A DNA stretch of 64,000 bases, taken from Bacteroidetes Order II. bacterium (lineage in GTDB: Bacteria; Bacteroidota; Rhodothermia; Rhodothermales; UBA2364). Where the stretch lies: the NCBI GenBank assembly GCA_016788705.1, contig JAEUSQ010000030.1:1-64000 (forward strand), written 5' to 3'. The position numbers and the translations under genes were made by a program. The notes below the pieces were generated by a model. The model was not told the origin of the DNA. It ran no database searches and saw only the letters and a program-made list of their open reading frames with translations. This document shows, in pieces, positions 54,009 through 62,320 of this stretch; the stretch's first letter is position 1, and each line of letters begins with the position of its first letter.

Positions 54009-54833
54009 ATGAACAACCCAAGATCAGGCAACAAAGTCGGAATTTATGTGGACAGTAGCAACTTGTATTACAATGGTGGCTTTAAAATGCAGTATGACGT
54101 CCTTCGGGATTACGCCTGCCGGGATGGTTCGGAGCCTGTCCGCATGAACGCTTATGTGTCTTTTGATCGTGAACGTTCTTTAGAGGATCTGATGTACCGG
54201 AACAAGGCGTTGTCTTTCCATGATGCGCTTCGGGCACTTGGATACAAGGTGGTGATTAAAGATGTCATTCGGTACAAAGACGATGAAGGAAATACCTATA
54301 CAAAGGCCAATGCCGATATAGACATGGTGGTGGACATGATGTTACAGTCCGATTATTTAGACCGTGTTTTATTGGCCACTGGAGATGGTGATTTTGTCCG
54401 ACTGGTGGAGGCACTACAGAACAAGGGCGTTCGGGTAGAGGTATTGGCCTTCGAAAACATTTCCAATCAACTTCGTACAGAGGCCGACTACTTCACGTCC
54501 GGATATATCATTCCCAACTTGCTTCCGATGGCCAATATTCTGGAACGCGATAACTGGGGGGCATCTGGAACACGGGTTCGGGGCTGGTGTAGCCGCTATA
54601 ATCCCGACAAAGGCATTGGCTCGATGACCTTTCTCAAGCAGATTCCCCACTCGCTCTATTTAAATGATGTTCGCAATCCGGACTTTTTCGAGAGTGCCTT
54701 TTTCCATTTTTCAGAATTATACAATACCTCCGTGCAATATCAATTGCCGAGTAGTCGCCATATTTTTGAGTTTACGGTGGTAGAAAACGAACGTGGCTTG
54801 AAAGCGGAAGAAATAAAACTGCTCACGTGGTAG
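54009..54833 (+). CDS. NYN-domain nuclease fused to a cold-shock-like OB domain
   Basis: The product is 274 aa. The N-terminal about 165 residues are a NYN/PIN-like domain (LabA/DUF88 type) with acidic motifs: GIYVDSSNLYYNGG (Asp15), TKANADIDMVVDMMLQSDYL and LLATGDGDFVRLVEALQNKG. The C-terminal part reads RGWCSRYNPDKGIGSMTFL then FFESAFFHFSELYN, following the cold-shock domain pattern (FNPEKGFGFI ... FFHxS). This suggests an RNA nuclease with its own RNA-binding module. It has its own promoter and strong ribosome binding site. Confidence 0.82.
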   Translation: MNNPRSGNKVGIYVDSSNLYYNGGFKMQYDVLRDYACRDGSEPVRMNAYVSFDRERSLEDLMYRNKALSFHDALRALGYKVVIKDVIRYKDDEGNTYTKANADIDMVVDMMLQSDYLDRVLLATGDGDFVRLVEALQNKGVRVEVLAFENISNQLRTEADYFTSGYIIPNLLPMANILERDNWGASGTRVRGWCSRYNPDKGIGSMTFLKQIPHSLYLNDVRNPDFFESAFFHFSELYNTSVQYQLPSSRHIFEFTVVENERGLKAEEIKLLTW

Positions 54834-54986
54834 TGATAAGCAGTCTCCGTTAGAACGAACAAAGACTGTAGGGCGTTTCGATCTTTTCGTTGCGCCCCTT
54901 ATATTTACTGGCCCTTTACCGGTACATGCTTTGCTTCGAAAAAGGTATTCGCTTCGACTTTGGGGCATACTTTTAATTCTAAAAAA

Positions 54987-55727
54987 ATGACCTCACTTAA
55001 ACGTCGTTTGTCTGGCAGGCTTCGGTATGCACAGCGTAGGCTTCAGGATTTTGCTTCCGGAATAACACTAAGCAAAAAATGTGTCCCTCCTCGGTGGCCC
55101 GTCCGTCATGTCCTCCAGCAGCAAATCCGTCGAACCGAAAGTTTTGAGGCAAAGCACCACAATATTTATAAAGGCGCTGCTTGTATAAATGGCTTGGTTG
55201 TTGCGCCAGGCGAGGTCTTCTCTTTTTGGCATTTAGTGGGACGTCCTTCGCAACAACGGGGGTTTTTGCCCTCCCGTTCATTGGTGGAAGGTCGGCCAGT
55301 TCTCGATGACGGCGGCGGACTGTGCCAATTGGCTGGCATTCTGTACCACTTGGCGTTATGTTGCGATATTGAGATAGAGGAACGTCATGCCCACTCGCAA
55401 GACCTTTATACCGAGGCAGAACGGTTTACTCCGTTGGGGGCGGATGCAGCGGTCGCTTTCGGACACAAAGACCTACGGTTACGAAATCCATATGCAGAAC
55501 CATTGCAATTTCTGATTGAGGTAGGCAAAGAGCAATTAACCGCTTCGTTTTGTTATGCTTCGGATTGGGCACCCGTGGTTGTTTCGTTTATGCGCCTGCC
55601 CGATGAGAACCAGCGTCGTATTGTCCAAACCTACATCCAGAAGGACAAAGAGGCCGCTCCTCAACAGGCAGCGACCTCGGTATATCGGTTCAACCAATGT
55701 TATTCACCCGAAACCAATACTTTATAA
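54987..55727 (+). CDS. VanW family protein
   Basis: The product is 246 aa from ATG 54987. The VanW domain is clear: ESFEAKHHNIYKGAACINGL, VVAPGEVFSFWHLVGRPSQQ, GFLPSRSLVEGRPVLDDGGG and LCQLAGILYHLALCCDIEIE with the HSQDL motif. VanW is found in some vancomycin-resistance clusters, but its function is unknown and most members, like this one, have no resistance context. The last 28 nt overlap the 3' end of the convergent amylase gene. Confidence 0.88.
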   Translation: MTSLKRRLSGRLRYAQRRLQDFASGITLSKKCVPPRWPVRHVLQQQIRRTESFEAKHHNIYKGAACINGLVVAPGEVFSFWHLVGRPSQQRGFLPSRSLVEGRPVLDDGGGLCQLAGILYHLALCCDIEIEERHAHSQDLYTEAERFTPLGADAAVAFGHKDLRLRNPYAEPLQFLIEVGKEQLTASFCYASDWAPVVVSFMRLPDENQRRIVQTYIQKDKEAAPQQAATSVYRFNQCYSPETNTL

Positions 55728-57643
55728 CTTCGAGCGCCCAGATAAAACGAAATGTTTGGCTGCTCGGGGGTTACGGTATATTGTTCTGCTTCATTGAGTG
55801 GGTTAATAAACTTCATGGCCTGTTGAATATCTCCAACAAGGTTGCCATTCATCGGAATAGATCCGGCTCCTTTGTTAATAAAAATCAGTGCCATTTTATT
55901 GGAATTGGGCATTGCACGCCGATAGATCACGACATCCGAGCCGTCGCGGGCAAAGACTACTTCCATGGGGGCCTCCACAAAAAGATCTGCATAACGGGTG
56001 CGCATGGCAATTAATTTCTTATAAAAAGCCAATAAACCCGTATCAGGCGTCAACACGTCGTCCGAGCGAGTCATGTCCTTAAATGGGACGGATTTTTCGT
56101 TCTGGAAGGCGATATCGTCCCACAGCATCGGTTTACGGTTGTCCGGATCATCCGCACCCCACATGCCCACCTCGTCCCCATAAAAAATTTGAGGAGCGCC
56201 CGTGTATGTAAACTGCTGTACCAATAACATCTTTTGTCGCTCCACAGATACCGGATCTGGTTTCCCCACTTTAAAGCCTTTATTCTCCCGTGGATTAACC
56301 CCTACTTTATACCGTCCTTTGTTAAATAACGATGATTGTAAACGCTCGGTATCGTGGGTTCCGGTTACGTTCATCATGCCTTTTTGAAAGGGTTCGGCAA
56401 TGCCTTTTTTCAGGGCCTCCAACTCACGCGCATATTGTGCACCGCTCATGGCGGGGGTAATGTAACCGATAAACTCGCGGGTGCTCTTATACCAACGATA
56501 GTTCATCACGCCATCGAACACATCGCCCTGCAAATATGGCGCAGGGTCCGTCATGACATCCGGATATTTTTCCCACCAGATTTCGCCAATCAGCACCGCT
56601 TCCGGATTAAGGCCACGCACAAACCTGCGATACTCCCGCCAGAAGCCCAATGGCACTTGTTCGGCCACATCCAAACGGAAACCATCTACGCCATCCGAAG
56701 GGTCGCCATCACCGTTAGGATCCATCCAGCGGCTGGTGACGGCAAAAATATGCTGCTTCACTTCCGGATGTAGGTTGCCTTCATAGGCACGGCCCTGAAT
56801 GCGGTTTTTGACATCCACTTTTTTAAGTTCAGGCAACTCTTTCACATTCGCCCAGCCTCTATAAACAAACTCATTGGTATCGGGCGTTTCCACATCATCA
56901 AATTGGTCTATGTAGTACCAATCTGCAAATTTGGATTTTTTGCCGTTTTTCATGACATCTTGAAAAGCCCAGAATTGTTTCCCTGTATGGTTCCAAGAAT
57001 AATCCACCACCACCCGAATCCCATGTTTATGTGCCGTCTCGATGAGTTTAAGAAAGAGTTTGTCTGCCGATGTCCATTCCCATGTACTGGGGTCTTCTGG
57101 TTTTTCACGCTTCATCATGGCCATATCTCCGTCAGGATCTGTACCGAAGTTCCGGTCCATATGATGATAATTTCGGGCATCATACTTATGGAGCGAGGGT
57201 GAATCATTTACGGGATTGAGGTATATGGCATTAATGCCCAAGTCTTTGAGGTAATCCATTTTGTCTATAATGCCCTGAAAGTCGCCGCCATAACGCCTGG
57301 CTTGCACCGTAAAGTAAAAATCTTTGCCCGAGGTAAGCGCCCAATCTTCTTGCGCAAACCAGTCTTGCCCCCAAAAAGTAGGCTTCCATCCAGGAAACTT
57401 GGTATGTGGCCATGCGCCTTCCATATCAGCCATGCGAGGATCGTTGTTGGGATCACCATTGCGGAAACGTTCTGGAAAAATCTGGTACCAAATTGCTTTT
57501 TGGGCCCATTCAGGCACTTTTTTAAGAACATCTTCGGAAATTTCGGGAACCGAATAAACAGTGTTCTTGTCCACTTGGGGCCTTTTGCGGCATCCGGGTA
57601 CTACCAACACCACCAACAACAGGAGTAAAAGGCGATTTAGCAT
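55700..57643 (-). CDS. GH13 alpha-amylase family lipoprotein
   Basis: The product is 647 aa from ATG 57643. A lipoprotein signal (MLNRLLLLLLVVLVVPGC) anchors it to a membrane. The TIM barrel has KAIWYQIFPERFRNGDPNND, LKDLGINAIYLNPVNDSPS, VVVDYSWNHTGKQFW, the nucleophile region VDGFRLDVAEQVPLG, acid/base LIGEIWWEKYP and transition-state VTGTHDTERLQ. A C-terminal beta domain ends LGARSYKVLVSGE. It likely degrades maltodextrins at the cell surface, resembling neopullulanase/cyclomaltodextrinase types. Confidence 0.95.
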   Translation of the reverse strand: MLNRLLLLLLVVLVVPGCRKRPQVDKNTVYSVPEISEDVLKKVPEWAQKAIWYQIFPERFRNGDPNNDPRMADMEGAWPHTKFPGWKPTFWGQDWFAQEDWALTSGKDFYFTVQARRYGGDFQGIIDKMDYLKDLGINAIYLNPVNDSPSLHKYDARNYHHMDRNFGTDPDGDMAMMKREKPEDPSTWEWTSADKLFLKLIETAHKHGIRVVVDYSWNHTGKQFWAFQDVMKNGKKSKFADWYYIDQFDDVETPDTNEFVYRGWANVKELPELKKVDVKNRIQGRAYEGNLHPEVKQHIFAVTSRWMDPNGDGDPSDGVDGFRLDVAEQVPLGFWREYRRFVRGLNPEAVLIGEIWWEKYPDVMTDPAPYLQGDVFDGVMNYRWYKSTREFIGYITPAMSGAQYARELEALKKGIAEPFQKGMMNVTGTHDTERLQSSLFNKGRYKVGVNPRENKGFKVGKPDPVSVERQKMLLVQQFTYTGAPQIFYGDEVGMWGADDPDNRKPMLWDDIAFQNEKSVPFKDMTRSDDVLTPDTGLLAFYKKLIAMRTRYADLFVEAPMEVVFARDGSDVVIYRRAMPNSNKMALIFINKGAGSIPMNGNLVGDIQQAMKFINPLNEAEQYTVTPEQPNISFYLGARSYKVLVSGE

Positions 57644-57919
57644 GGGCGTTTCGGTTATTCTCGTTTGGAACATTCAATGAAAGGTTGTGAATGCTTAAGT
57701 TAATGGATTTATGACGGGTTTGGCAAAAAAATCCGACATATCCTTGGAAATGTGCTTCCCGATACTTTTTGGATGAATCAGCGCTGGTCAGAGGCACTAC
57801 TTTGGGAGTGGGTCTTGTATTTGATCGTCACCGCTAATCATGTAAAACAAGAACTTCAACGATTGATGTTTCAAAGGAAGGTATTCTTTGCATAAATGCA
57901 GCCGACTGTTTGCTCTGGC
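57644..57919. other. Intergenic region between the amylase and TPR genes
   Basis: 276 nt. It should include the amylase promoter on the minus strand. On the plus strand a small frame (57773-57895, 40 codons, MNQRWSEALLWEWVLYLIV...) is present but has no ribosome binding site and no recognisable family, so I do not call it a gene. Confidence 0.4.
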
Positions 57920-59203
57920 TTAGTTTCGTGGCTTGCTGGGTGTCGCTTGCGGCTTGGGAGGGCGAAGTTGTAATAACCGTTGTGTAGCCAAATTTTTGTA
58001 GATTACATTCCCGCCTTCGGCACGCAAAAAACGGTCAAAGTATTGAATTGCTTTGTTCTTTACTTGTTTATCGTCGTGCCATACCCCTAAAAAGAACAAG
58101 GCATTGGCGTTATTAGGATCTATATTGTGGGCAAGCTCATAAGTTTCTCTTGCTTTTTGTGACAGGCTTCGGCCGTCGTAGTTTTTCCCTAACTGGTTTA
58201 GAACATCTGGAAGCAAGCCTTTGGCCAGTTCCGTATAAAGCTTGTCCCACCAAGTAAATGCCTCATCATACCGTTTAAGTTGTTGAAAAGCACTTCCCAG
58301 ATAAAACGCCGCAACTTGATCTAAACCGCCAGCCTCGTTTTCTGTGAGCACTTTATGCAACAACGGAATGGCCTTTTCATATTGCCCCAGTCGGTAATGT
58401 GCAATGCCTTTTGCCCTTAGGAGCGAGTATGAAGTGTCTTTACGGGCATATGCTTCTTCATACTCGGCCAAAGCATTTTGGTACTGGTCTTGCAAGGCAT
58501 AAAGATCTCCACGGCGCTTGAGCAGTGCCGTTTGGTGTGGCATTGCCCGAAGACCATCGTCCATCACGCGCATGGCCGAAAGATAGGCTTTCCTTGCCGT
58601 ATAAAGCTGGAACAACTCCAAATAGGGCCGTACCTGGGTTGCCCGTATGCGTCTGACACGTTCATATCCGATAATGGCCGCATCTGCTTGGCCCAGTCCT
58701 TTGTAACAGTCGGCCAATTGGAGCATTAAATAGGCATTTGAGGAATCTCGTGCAATTAGTTTGTGGTAATAGCGGGCGGCGGCTTCAAACTCCCGAAGAC
58801 CTGCATGAAGGCGGGCCTTTTCAATTATCACGGCTTGGTGCGTAGAATCCATTTGAAGGGCCTGTGCATACACGTGCAAGGCTTCCTCGCGACGCCCCAA
58901 AGCAATAAATGATCTACCCAAACTCAGGTAAGTACGGATGGCTGGTTGCTGGCGAATTGCTTCCTGAAAGGTGGCAACTGCTTGGTCCAATTGAAGTGCG
59001 GAATGATACCCCACCCCCAGCCAATGAAGTACTTCGGGCGACTTTTGCCCAGAATCTGCCGCGCCCTTCAATAATTGAATAGCTGCTACATACTGCCCGT
59101 CTCCGATCAAAGTCCGCGCTTCCGTCACCACAGAAGTGGATTGTGCGTCCACCCTCCAAGAACACAGCCCCAACAGAGCCAGAAAAATGAAAAGGTTCTT
59201 CAT
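57920..59203 (-). CDS. Secreted tetratricopeptide repeat protein
   Basis: The product is 427 aa from ATG 59203; ATG 59215 is possible. A signal peptide (MKNLFIFLALLGLCSWRVDA) leads to about ten TPR-like repeats. Typical units are EVLHWLGVGYHSALQLDQAV, TYLSLGRSFIALGRREEALH, AYLMLQLADCYKGLGQADAA and ALFFLGVWHDDKQVKNKAIQ. It should be a periplasmic or envelope scaffold. It starts 15 nt after the unknown 572-aa gene (14 nt gap), so the two are probably one transcript. Confidence 0.85.
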   Translation of the reverse strand: MKNLFIFLALLGLCSWRVDAQSTSVVTEARTLIGDGQYVAAIQLLKGAADSGQKSPEVLHWLGVGYHSALQLDQAVATFQEAIRQQPAIRTYLSLGRSFIALGRREEALHVYAQALQMDSTHQAVIIEKARLHAGLREFEAAARYYHKLIARDSSNAYLMLQLADCYKGLGQADAAIIGYERVRRIRATQVRPYLELFQLYTARKAYLSAMRVMDDGLRAMPHQTALLKRRGDLYALQDQYQNALAEYEEAYARKDTSYSLLRAKGIAHYRLGQYEKAIPLLHKVLTENEAGGLDQVAAFYLGSAFQQLKRYDEAFTWWDKLYTELAKGLLPDVLNQLGKNYDGRSLSQKARETYELAHNIDPNNANALFFLGVWHDDKQVKNKAIQYFDRFLRAEGGNVIYKNLATQRLLQLRPPKPQATPSKPRN

Positions 59204-59217
59204 GTTGTTGTGCATGG

Positions 59218-60936
59218 TTATACCCCAAGCCCGGCTTCCCAGACCGGATGAAGCCGGCTATCAATGTTACTTTTCGCTTGTTCCCAATGATCTGAAGTTA
59301 AATGTTGTAAAAAGCCAGATGTTTTTTCCATATGGAGTTTGTCCCAATCCCTAAATCCATGCATAAACGCATATCCCAACAATGTCGCCGCTTGAGTGGG
59401 CGCGGTAGAGGCTTTGTAACAAGCTGCGCCAAAATAGATATCGGCATAGTCTTGTTCCTTTTCAAAAGGGCTGTCTATGTCTCGAAAAGACTTGATTAGG
59501 TTATTCGCATCTCCGGTTAAGAAGCGCATTAGGTTGCTTTCGCAGCGGTCCAATTCGTTATAGTCATCTGAAAACAGTTGGATTTTGCGGCTTACCAAGT
59601 TGTCAAATGCTCCTTCAGCGGGAATCAAAATGGCCCGTCCGGCTAACGGCTGTTTGCGGTCATTGGCGGATACAAAAGTTCCAAAGATTCGTTTAATATC
59701 CGAGCGTGGTGTATTGGTGGCATAGAACAGAAAGTATCCCGAATACGGTTGGTCTTGCTCGTCTGTACGGGTGTGAAACCGAATGGAGAGCAGCATATCG
59801 TTTAGTTTTACGGCACGCCCTCTATAAAGCGCCGTGGGCGGCGTAGCCAAACGCATCATCGCAATGCCATTGGGCTGAATACAGACGGGGCGTTCAAAGA
59901 TCGTTTTACGATCGCTTGCCAGCGTATAACACAAATAACAACCTGCCACGTTCTTGATTCCTGCAACCGGATGGGTTTTTTCGATTAATTCTAATTGTTC
60001 AAACAGGGCCACAGATTCCATAAAATCATCCCTGTTGCCGGAAAAAAAGGGAATCAACTCTTTTTTATCCCGTATCTCATCAAAGAAATCAGGATTCTGA
60101 AGCGATATTTCTTTAGGCTCATAAGCCATAAAATCATCTTCAATTCCATCATATTCCTCTTTAACCCGGTACAAACGAATTCTCCCTGCCATCGGATCCT
60201 CGCTACGCTTGCCCTTCCCAGCATAAACCCCGGTAATTACCCCTTTAGGCCAAGGCGATCTCACTTCAAAGCGATCTCGGAGGACAAAAAAGTATTTGTA
60301 ATATTTATGCTTCTCAAAATCAGGATCTTTAAGTTCGAATGCTCCCAACAAAATCCGGCTGCGAGGTACCAATTCTAATGTACCCTTATAAAAACGGTTT
60401 ATAGCGGTTAATTTAGAACGTATTTGTACTTTACCTTCCTTATTCAGCAGTACAACCAACACAGACATGGTGCGCGTTTGAGGCAATACGATGTATGCTT
60501 CGTATAAACCTGCTAATTCTGCAAAGGGGTTCAGGAGGCTTCCTATATTGCTTTTTGCTGGTACAACCGGAGGCAAACGATTGATGTGTGATGCCGCAAA
60601 CGCCGCAAAATCTGTGAAATCGAGGTATTGTGCAAGACCATCGTATAAGATTTTGTTGTCGAGCGTCACTATAAAATGACCTGTTGCATTTTTCTGCCCT
60701 TCTAAGACCCGTTTATACAGCCATTCTTTGCTGAACCTGACCCCCGTCTTTTGACGAACCGCCACTTGGAGCGTCGGCAATTCCGCTGCAAACGTTCCAC
60801 GACCATAAAGCTGGCTTTTACTTATCTTCGTATCACCAAATTTTGATTGATAAAACTCCGATGTTTCAAACGCACGCACTACCTGATCATGCAATTCTTT
60901 AAACAATGATTCTGGATATTTATCATCGGGTGTCAT
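59218..60936 (-). CDS. Large protein of unknown family, in tandem with the TPR gene
   Basis: The product is 572 aa with no signal peptide or membrane segment. It has a well-placed AAAGGAG Shine-Dalgarno 8 nt before the ATG. The N-terminus is helical (LFKELHDQVVRAFETSEFYQ) with a KISKSQLYGRGTFAAELPTL stretch, then long alternating strand/helix segments (HFIVTLDNKILYDGLAQYL, MSVLVVLLNKEGKVQIRSKL). A late region has SSxYxxG-free, acidic surfaces and a final helical part around KTSGFLQHLTSDHWEQ. I cannot place it in a known family. Its role with the secreted TPR protein is unclear, since it appears cytoplasmic. Confidence 0.75.
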   Translation of the reverse strand: MTPDDKYPESLFKELHDQVVRAFETSEFYQSKFGDTKISKSQLYGRGTFAAELPTLQVAVRQKTGVRFSKEWLYKRVLEGQKNATGHFIVTLDNKILYDGLAQYLDFTDFAAFAASHINRLPPVVPAKSNIGSLLNPFAELAGLYEAYIVLPQTRTMSVLVVLLNKEGKVQIRSKLTAINRFYKGTLELVPRSRILLGAFELKDPDFEKHKYYKYFFVLRDRFEVRSPWPKGVITGVYAGKGKRSEDPMAGRIRLYRVKEEYDGIEDDFMAYEPKEISLQNPDFFDEIRDKKELIPFFSGNRDDFMESVALFEQLELIEKTHPVAGIKNVAGCYLCYTLASDRKTIFERPVCIQPNGIAMMRLATPPTALYRGRAVKLNDMLLSIRFHTRTDEQDQPYSGYFLFYATNTPRSDIKRIFGTFVSANDRKQPLAGRAILIPAEGAFDNLVSRKIQLFSDDYNELDRCESNLMRFLTGDANNLIKSFRDIDSPFEKEQDYADIYFGAACYKASTAPTQAATLLGYAFMHGFRDWDKLHMEKTSGFLQHLTSDHWEQAKSNIDSRLHPVWEAGLGV

Positions 60937-61158
60937 AGCTATAACTCCTTTTGGTCATGAAACGAATGTGTAAAATATGCCAAAAATTACATAGATATTA
61001 AATTTTTTGTACGTGACTGTGGCTTATGAAACCTCTATAAACCAAAATCGTCTATTCACTGTTATTTCAATGTAATATTATCCTGTGTGTGTCATGTGCG
61101 CACAAATAGTTTTTAAAGTGCAGATTGTGCGTCATATGGTGTACACATTTTCCAAGTC

Positions 61159-61187
61159 TTGACACTGGGAACGTTCCCATATTAGCT
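61159..61187 (+). promoter_or_regulatory. Promoter with a perfect 14-bp LacI/CelR-type palindrome
   Basis: TTGACA (61159-61164) is followed by TGGGAACGTTCCCA (61166-61179), a perfect palindrome, and then a TATTAG/TTAGCT -10-like box (61180-61187). The palindrome lies between -35 and -10, ideal for repression. It closely resembles CelR-type LacI-family operators (TGGGAGCGCTCCCA). The region 60937-61237 is otherwise gene-free and also serves the divergent 572-aa gene. Confidence 0.7.
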
Positions 61188-61237
61188 TCTCGCTAAGTCA
61201 AAGATGACTTCGTTTTACCAACAAACCAAAAACCAAC

Positions 61238-61405
61238 ATGTTCCACACCGCAACCCCGTCTGCAACTGCCGAACCCTGCAACCGCCACGCCCACCAAAAC
61301 GTGAACGCGCCTAATTCTTTATATGACGATTCTGCACTGGCTGCGTTAGTGACTGTAACCGAACTGTATTGCCACAATCATGATCCGTCACCTCCTAAAC
61401 TATAA
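61238..61405 (+). CDS. Small Cys/His-rich ORF upstream of the coiled-coil gene
   Basis: The product would be 55 aa (MFHTATPSATAEPCNRHAHQ ... ELYCHNHDPSPPKL). It has two clusters that could bind a metal: C14-x2-H17-x-H19 and C45-H46-x-H48. It begins 51 nt after the candidate -10 box and ends 5 nt before the next ATG. No Shine-Dalgarno is visible, so it might be a leader peptide or non-coding. Only position and composition support it. Confidence 0.35.
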   Translation: MFHTATPSATAEPCNRHAHQNVNAPNSLYDDSALAALVTVTELYCHNHDPSPPKL

Positions 61406-61410
61406 CCGCC

Positions 61411-62142
61411 ATGTTTCCATTTCCACAACATTACCTTGCCTACCACGGCAACCGCAACGGCTGGAAATTCAAGGCATTTTTAGTTGTTGTGATCACATTC
61501 TTTCCCATCCTCATTATCGTCGGTTCAGGATGGTTGCTCATCCAATTTATACAATGGGTTTACAGGACGTTCCGTCCCCCAGAGTCTCGGAAGCCCAAAC
61601 ATGTAATCTCTCACGCTACTCAAAAGAGTGGTAGTTTAAATCCTCACTTTGGTAGAATACCTAAAGTTGAAGCAAAGCCTGTCAACCAAATAACTCAGGC
61701 TCAACATCGTGCCCACCAAACTGCCCACGCTCCCCCACCATTAGCAGACCCTGAGGAACTCCGCGTTGCGAATAAGACCATCCTCGCCCAAGCGGAAAAA
61801 ATTCGAAAGCAAAACGAGATTATCGGCTATCTGCGTGAGAATGAAGCCCTGTTCCAAGCCTTGAAAGAAAAGTACACTAAAAAAATTCGACGCTATCGAG
61901 AACGCATTTCCAAGCTCGAACAACTGCAACACCGACAGGTTGTCAGAATTTCAGACCTGAAAGAGTTGCTCGAAAACGCACTTAAAAACAATCTAAGGCT
62001 AAAAAGAAGGCTTGAGATATTGGAACGTGAAAACTGGCTTGCGAAAGCAAAACAGGGATCACGAGATGGCTCGCCACTTGATCCAACGGATATTCGGATT
62101 AATCCTTCCGACACAGATACCACCCACTTAGCAGCGACTTAA
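61411..62142 (+). CDS. Single-pass membrane protein with long coiled coil
   Basis: The product is 243 aa. A basic start and one membrane helix (FKAFLVVVITFFPILIIVGS, WLLIQFIQWVYRTF) are followed by a Pro/His-rich linker (VKPVNQITQ-type, here KPVNQITQAQHRAHQTAHAP). A roughly 110-residue coiled coil follows: RVANKTILAQAEKIRKQNE, EKYTKKIRRYRERISKLEQL, LLENALKNNLRLKRRLEILE. It is the main gene under the palindromic promoter. I recognise no family; it could be a membrane tether or sensor component. Confidence 0.7.
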   Translation: MFPFPQHYLAYHGNRNGWKFKAFLVVVITFFPILIIVGSGWLLIQFIQWVYRTFRPPESRKPKHVISHATQKSGSLNPHFGRIPKVEAKPVNQITQAQHRAHQTAHAPPPLADPEELRVANKTILAQAEKIRKQNEIIGYLRENEALFQALKEKYTKKIRRYRERISKLEQLQHRQVVRISDLKELLENALKNNLRLKRRLEILERENWLAKAKQGSRDGSPLDPTDIRINPSDTDTTHLAAT

Positions 62143-62157
62143 AGCTTCTTTTCTATT

Positions 62158-62199
62158 AAGCGCACTGCTTTCTCGGATTCGGGAAGGCGGTGTGCTTTT
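62158..62199 (+). terminator. Terminator-like hairpin after the coiled-coil gene
   Basis: AAGCGCAC (62158-62165) pairs with GTGTGCTT (62190-62197) with one wobble. The intervening bases can add further pairs (GCTTTC/GGGAAGGC). Four T residues end the structure (62196-62199). Confidence 0.6.
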
Positions 62200-62320
62200 C
62201 GATGAAATTATCTGGTCTATCTATTTTTAAAGTAAGGCACAAATTCCTATCTTGACGCCAAGACATTTTCACCCTTCGGCGCACACTATCCAGTTGTCGT
62301 CACGCACCACATAAAGATCA

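Noticed and set aside
57773-57895. 40-codon small ORF in the amylase-TPR gap
   Set aside because: No ribosome binding site, no neighbour relation and no recognisable sequence; chance is the simpler explanation.
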